A stretch of DNA of 49,902 bases. It comes from DATMRF01 sp035566435 (GTDB taxonomy: Bacteria > Verrucomicrobiota > Verrucomicrobiia > Limisphaerales > UBA8199). The notes under the pieces were generated by a model, which saw only the letters and a list, made by a program, of their open reading frames with translations, did no database searches and had not been told where the DNA came from. Where the stretch lies: positions 1 through 49,902 of the forward strand of contig DATMRF010000056.1 of the NCBI GenBank assembly GCA_035566435.1, written 5' to 3'. The stretch's first letter is position 1; each line of letters opens with the position of its first letter. Below, one piece after another: positions 49,878-49,902 of this stretch. A program made the position numbers and the translations under genes.

Positions 49878-49897
49878 CCGTGGACTGAAGTCCACGG
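49878..49897. repeat. Hairpin CCGTGGA-CTGAAG-TCCACGG
   Basis: A perfect 10-base-arm palindrome with a CTGAAG centre, the reverse complement of the CTTCAG centre at 43-60, but with unrelated arms. Confidence 0.7.
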
Positions 49898-49902
49898 CTA
49901 CC

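Larger units (their letters stand above)
49104..49902. other. Gene-poor terminal region with repeats
   Basis: No convincing ORF in about 800 bases. It contains a GGTTGCA/GGTTGAA array (49432-49512), the inverted 98-bp repeat (49657-49754) and a final hairpin at 49878-49897; I see nothing in 49104-49431. Confidence 0.6.

Overview
The window looks like a piece of a high-GC chromosome from the Verrucomicrobiota, probably a Pedosphaera/Limisphaera-type free-living soil or freshwater lineage. The reasons are: a small basic protein of the PVC-superphylum signature type (4554-4709); a FSLIELL-type prepilin with an H-x-DG-like C-terminus; large secreted proteins with Calx-beta and Ig-like domains; a twin-arginine Gfo/Idh/MocA oxidoreductase next to ThuA; many GxxExxY-, GH- and FHA-type genes; and intergenic DNA full of short palindromic repeats. 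No tRNA, rRNA or CRISPR array was recognised by eye, and there is no clear prophage or plasmid region.

Layout. 1-4.4 kb: a dispersed repeat, a secreted protein of unknown function, a DUF1080-like secreted protein and ilvB (acetolactate synthase). ilvB is preceded by a complete amino-acid-responsive attenuator: promoter, 24-codon leader peptide rich in Leu/Val/Ile, competing hairpins and an intrinsic terminator. 4.5-9.9 kb: PVC small basic protein, then a co-directional run of a pseudouridine synthase, an SH3 protein, folD, two unknown proteins and a TPR/LysM lipoprotein. 10.1-15.0 kb: exopolysaccharide export module (beta-barrel porin, Wzz/BY-kinase fusion, Wza-like lipoprotein, FHA membrane protein). 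15.0-20.1 kb: purH, Sel1-repeat protein, receiver-only response regulator, AsmA-like protein, lactonase-fold protein. 20.3-27.6 kb: GH42 protein lacking its usual acid/base Glu, DciA-like protein, an SDR epimerase/MalK-type ATPase pair, and a secreted glycosidase-like protein. 28.0-30.6 kb: ECF sigma factor, anti-sigma factor and Gly-rich secreted protein. 30.7-35.6 kb: a large imperfect hairpin, a second glycosidase-like protein, a prepilin and a zinc-ribbon/PQQ-propeller membrane protein. 35.7-41.3 kb: ModF-like double ATPase, HNH nuclease, small zinc-binding protein, trpS, recF. 41.3-41.9 kb: a GxxExxY gene framed by three copies of one 18-bp repeat, a possible mobile cassette. 41.9-49.9 kb: large Ig/Calx-beta secreted protein, YceI, MocA and ThuA, a DUF3486-like protein with a 10-bp-phased repeat upstream, then repeat-rich DNA ending in an inverted copy of the repeat that opens the window.

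The genes describe an aerobic-style heterotroph that degrades plant or algal polysaccharides (GH42, two TIM-barrel glycosidases, MocA/ThuA/DUF1080 sugar-oxidation proteins, MalK-type ATPase), makes an exopolysaccharide and a type II/IV pilin-like fibre, and has ordinary housekeeping genes (ilvB, purH, folD, trpS, recF, dciA) scattered among them. The most original signals are regulatory and structural: the ilvB attenuator with a probably leaderless leader peptide, the GxxExxY cassette, palindromes whose stems covary around fixed hexamer centres, degenerate tandem arrays (one inserted in frame in purH), and the 120-nt hairpin at 30752-30871.
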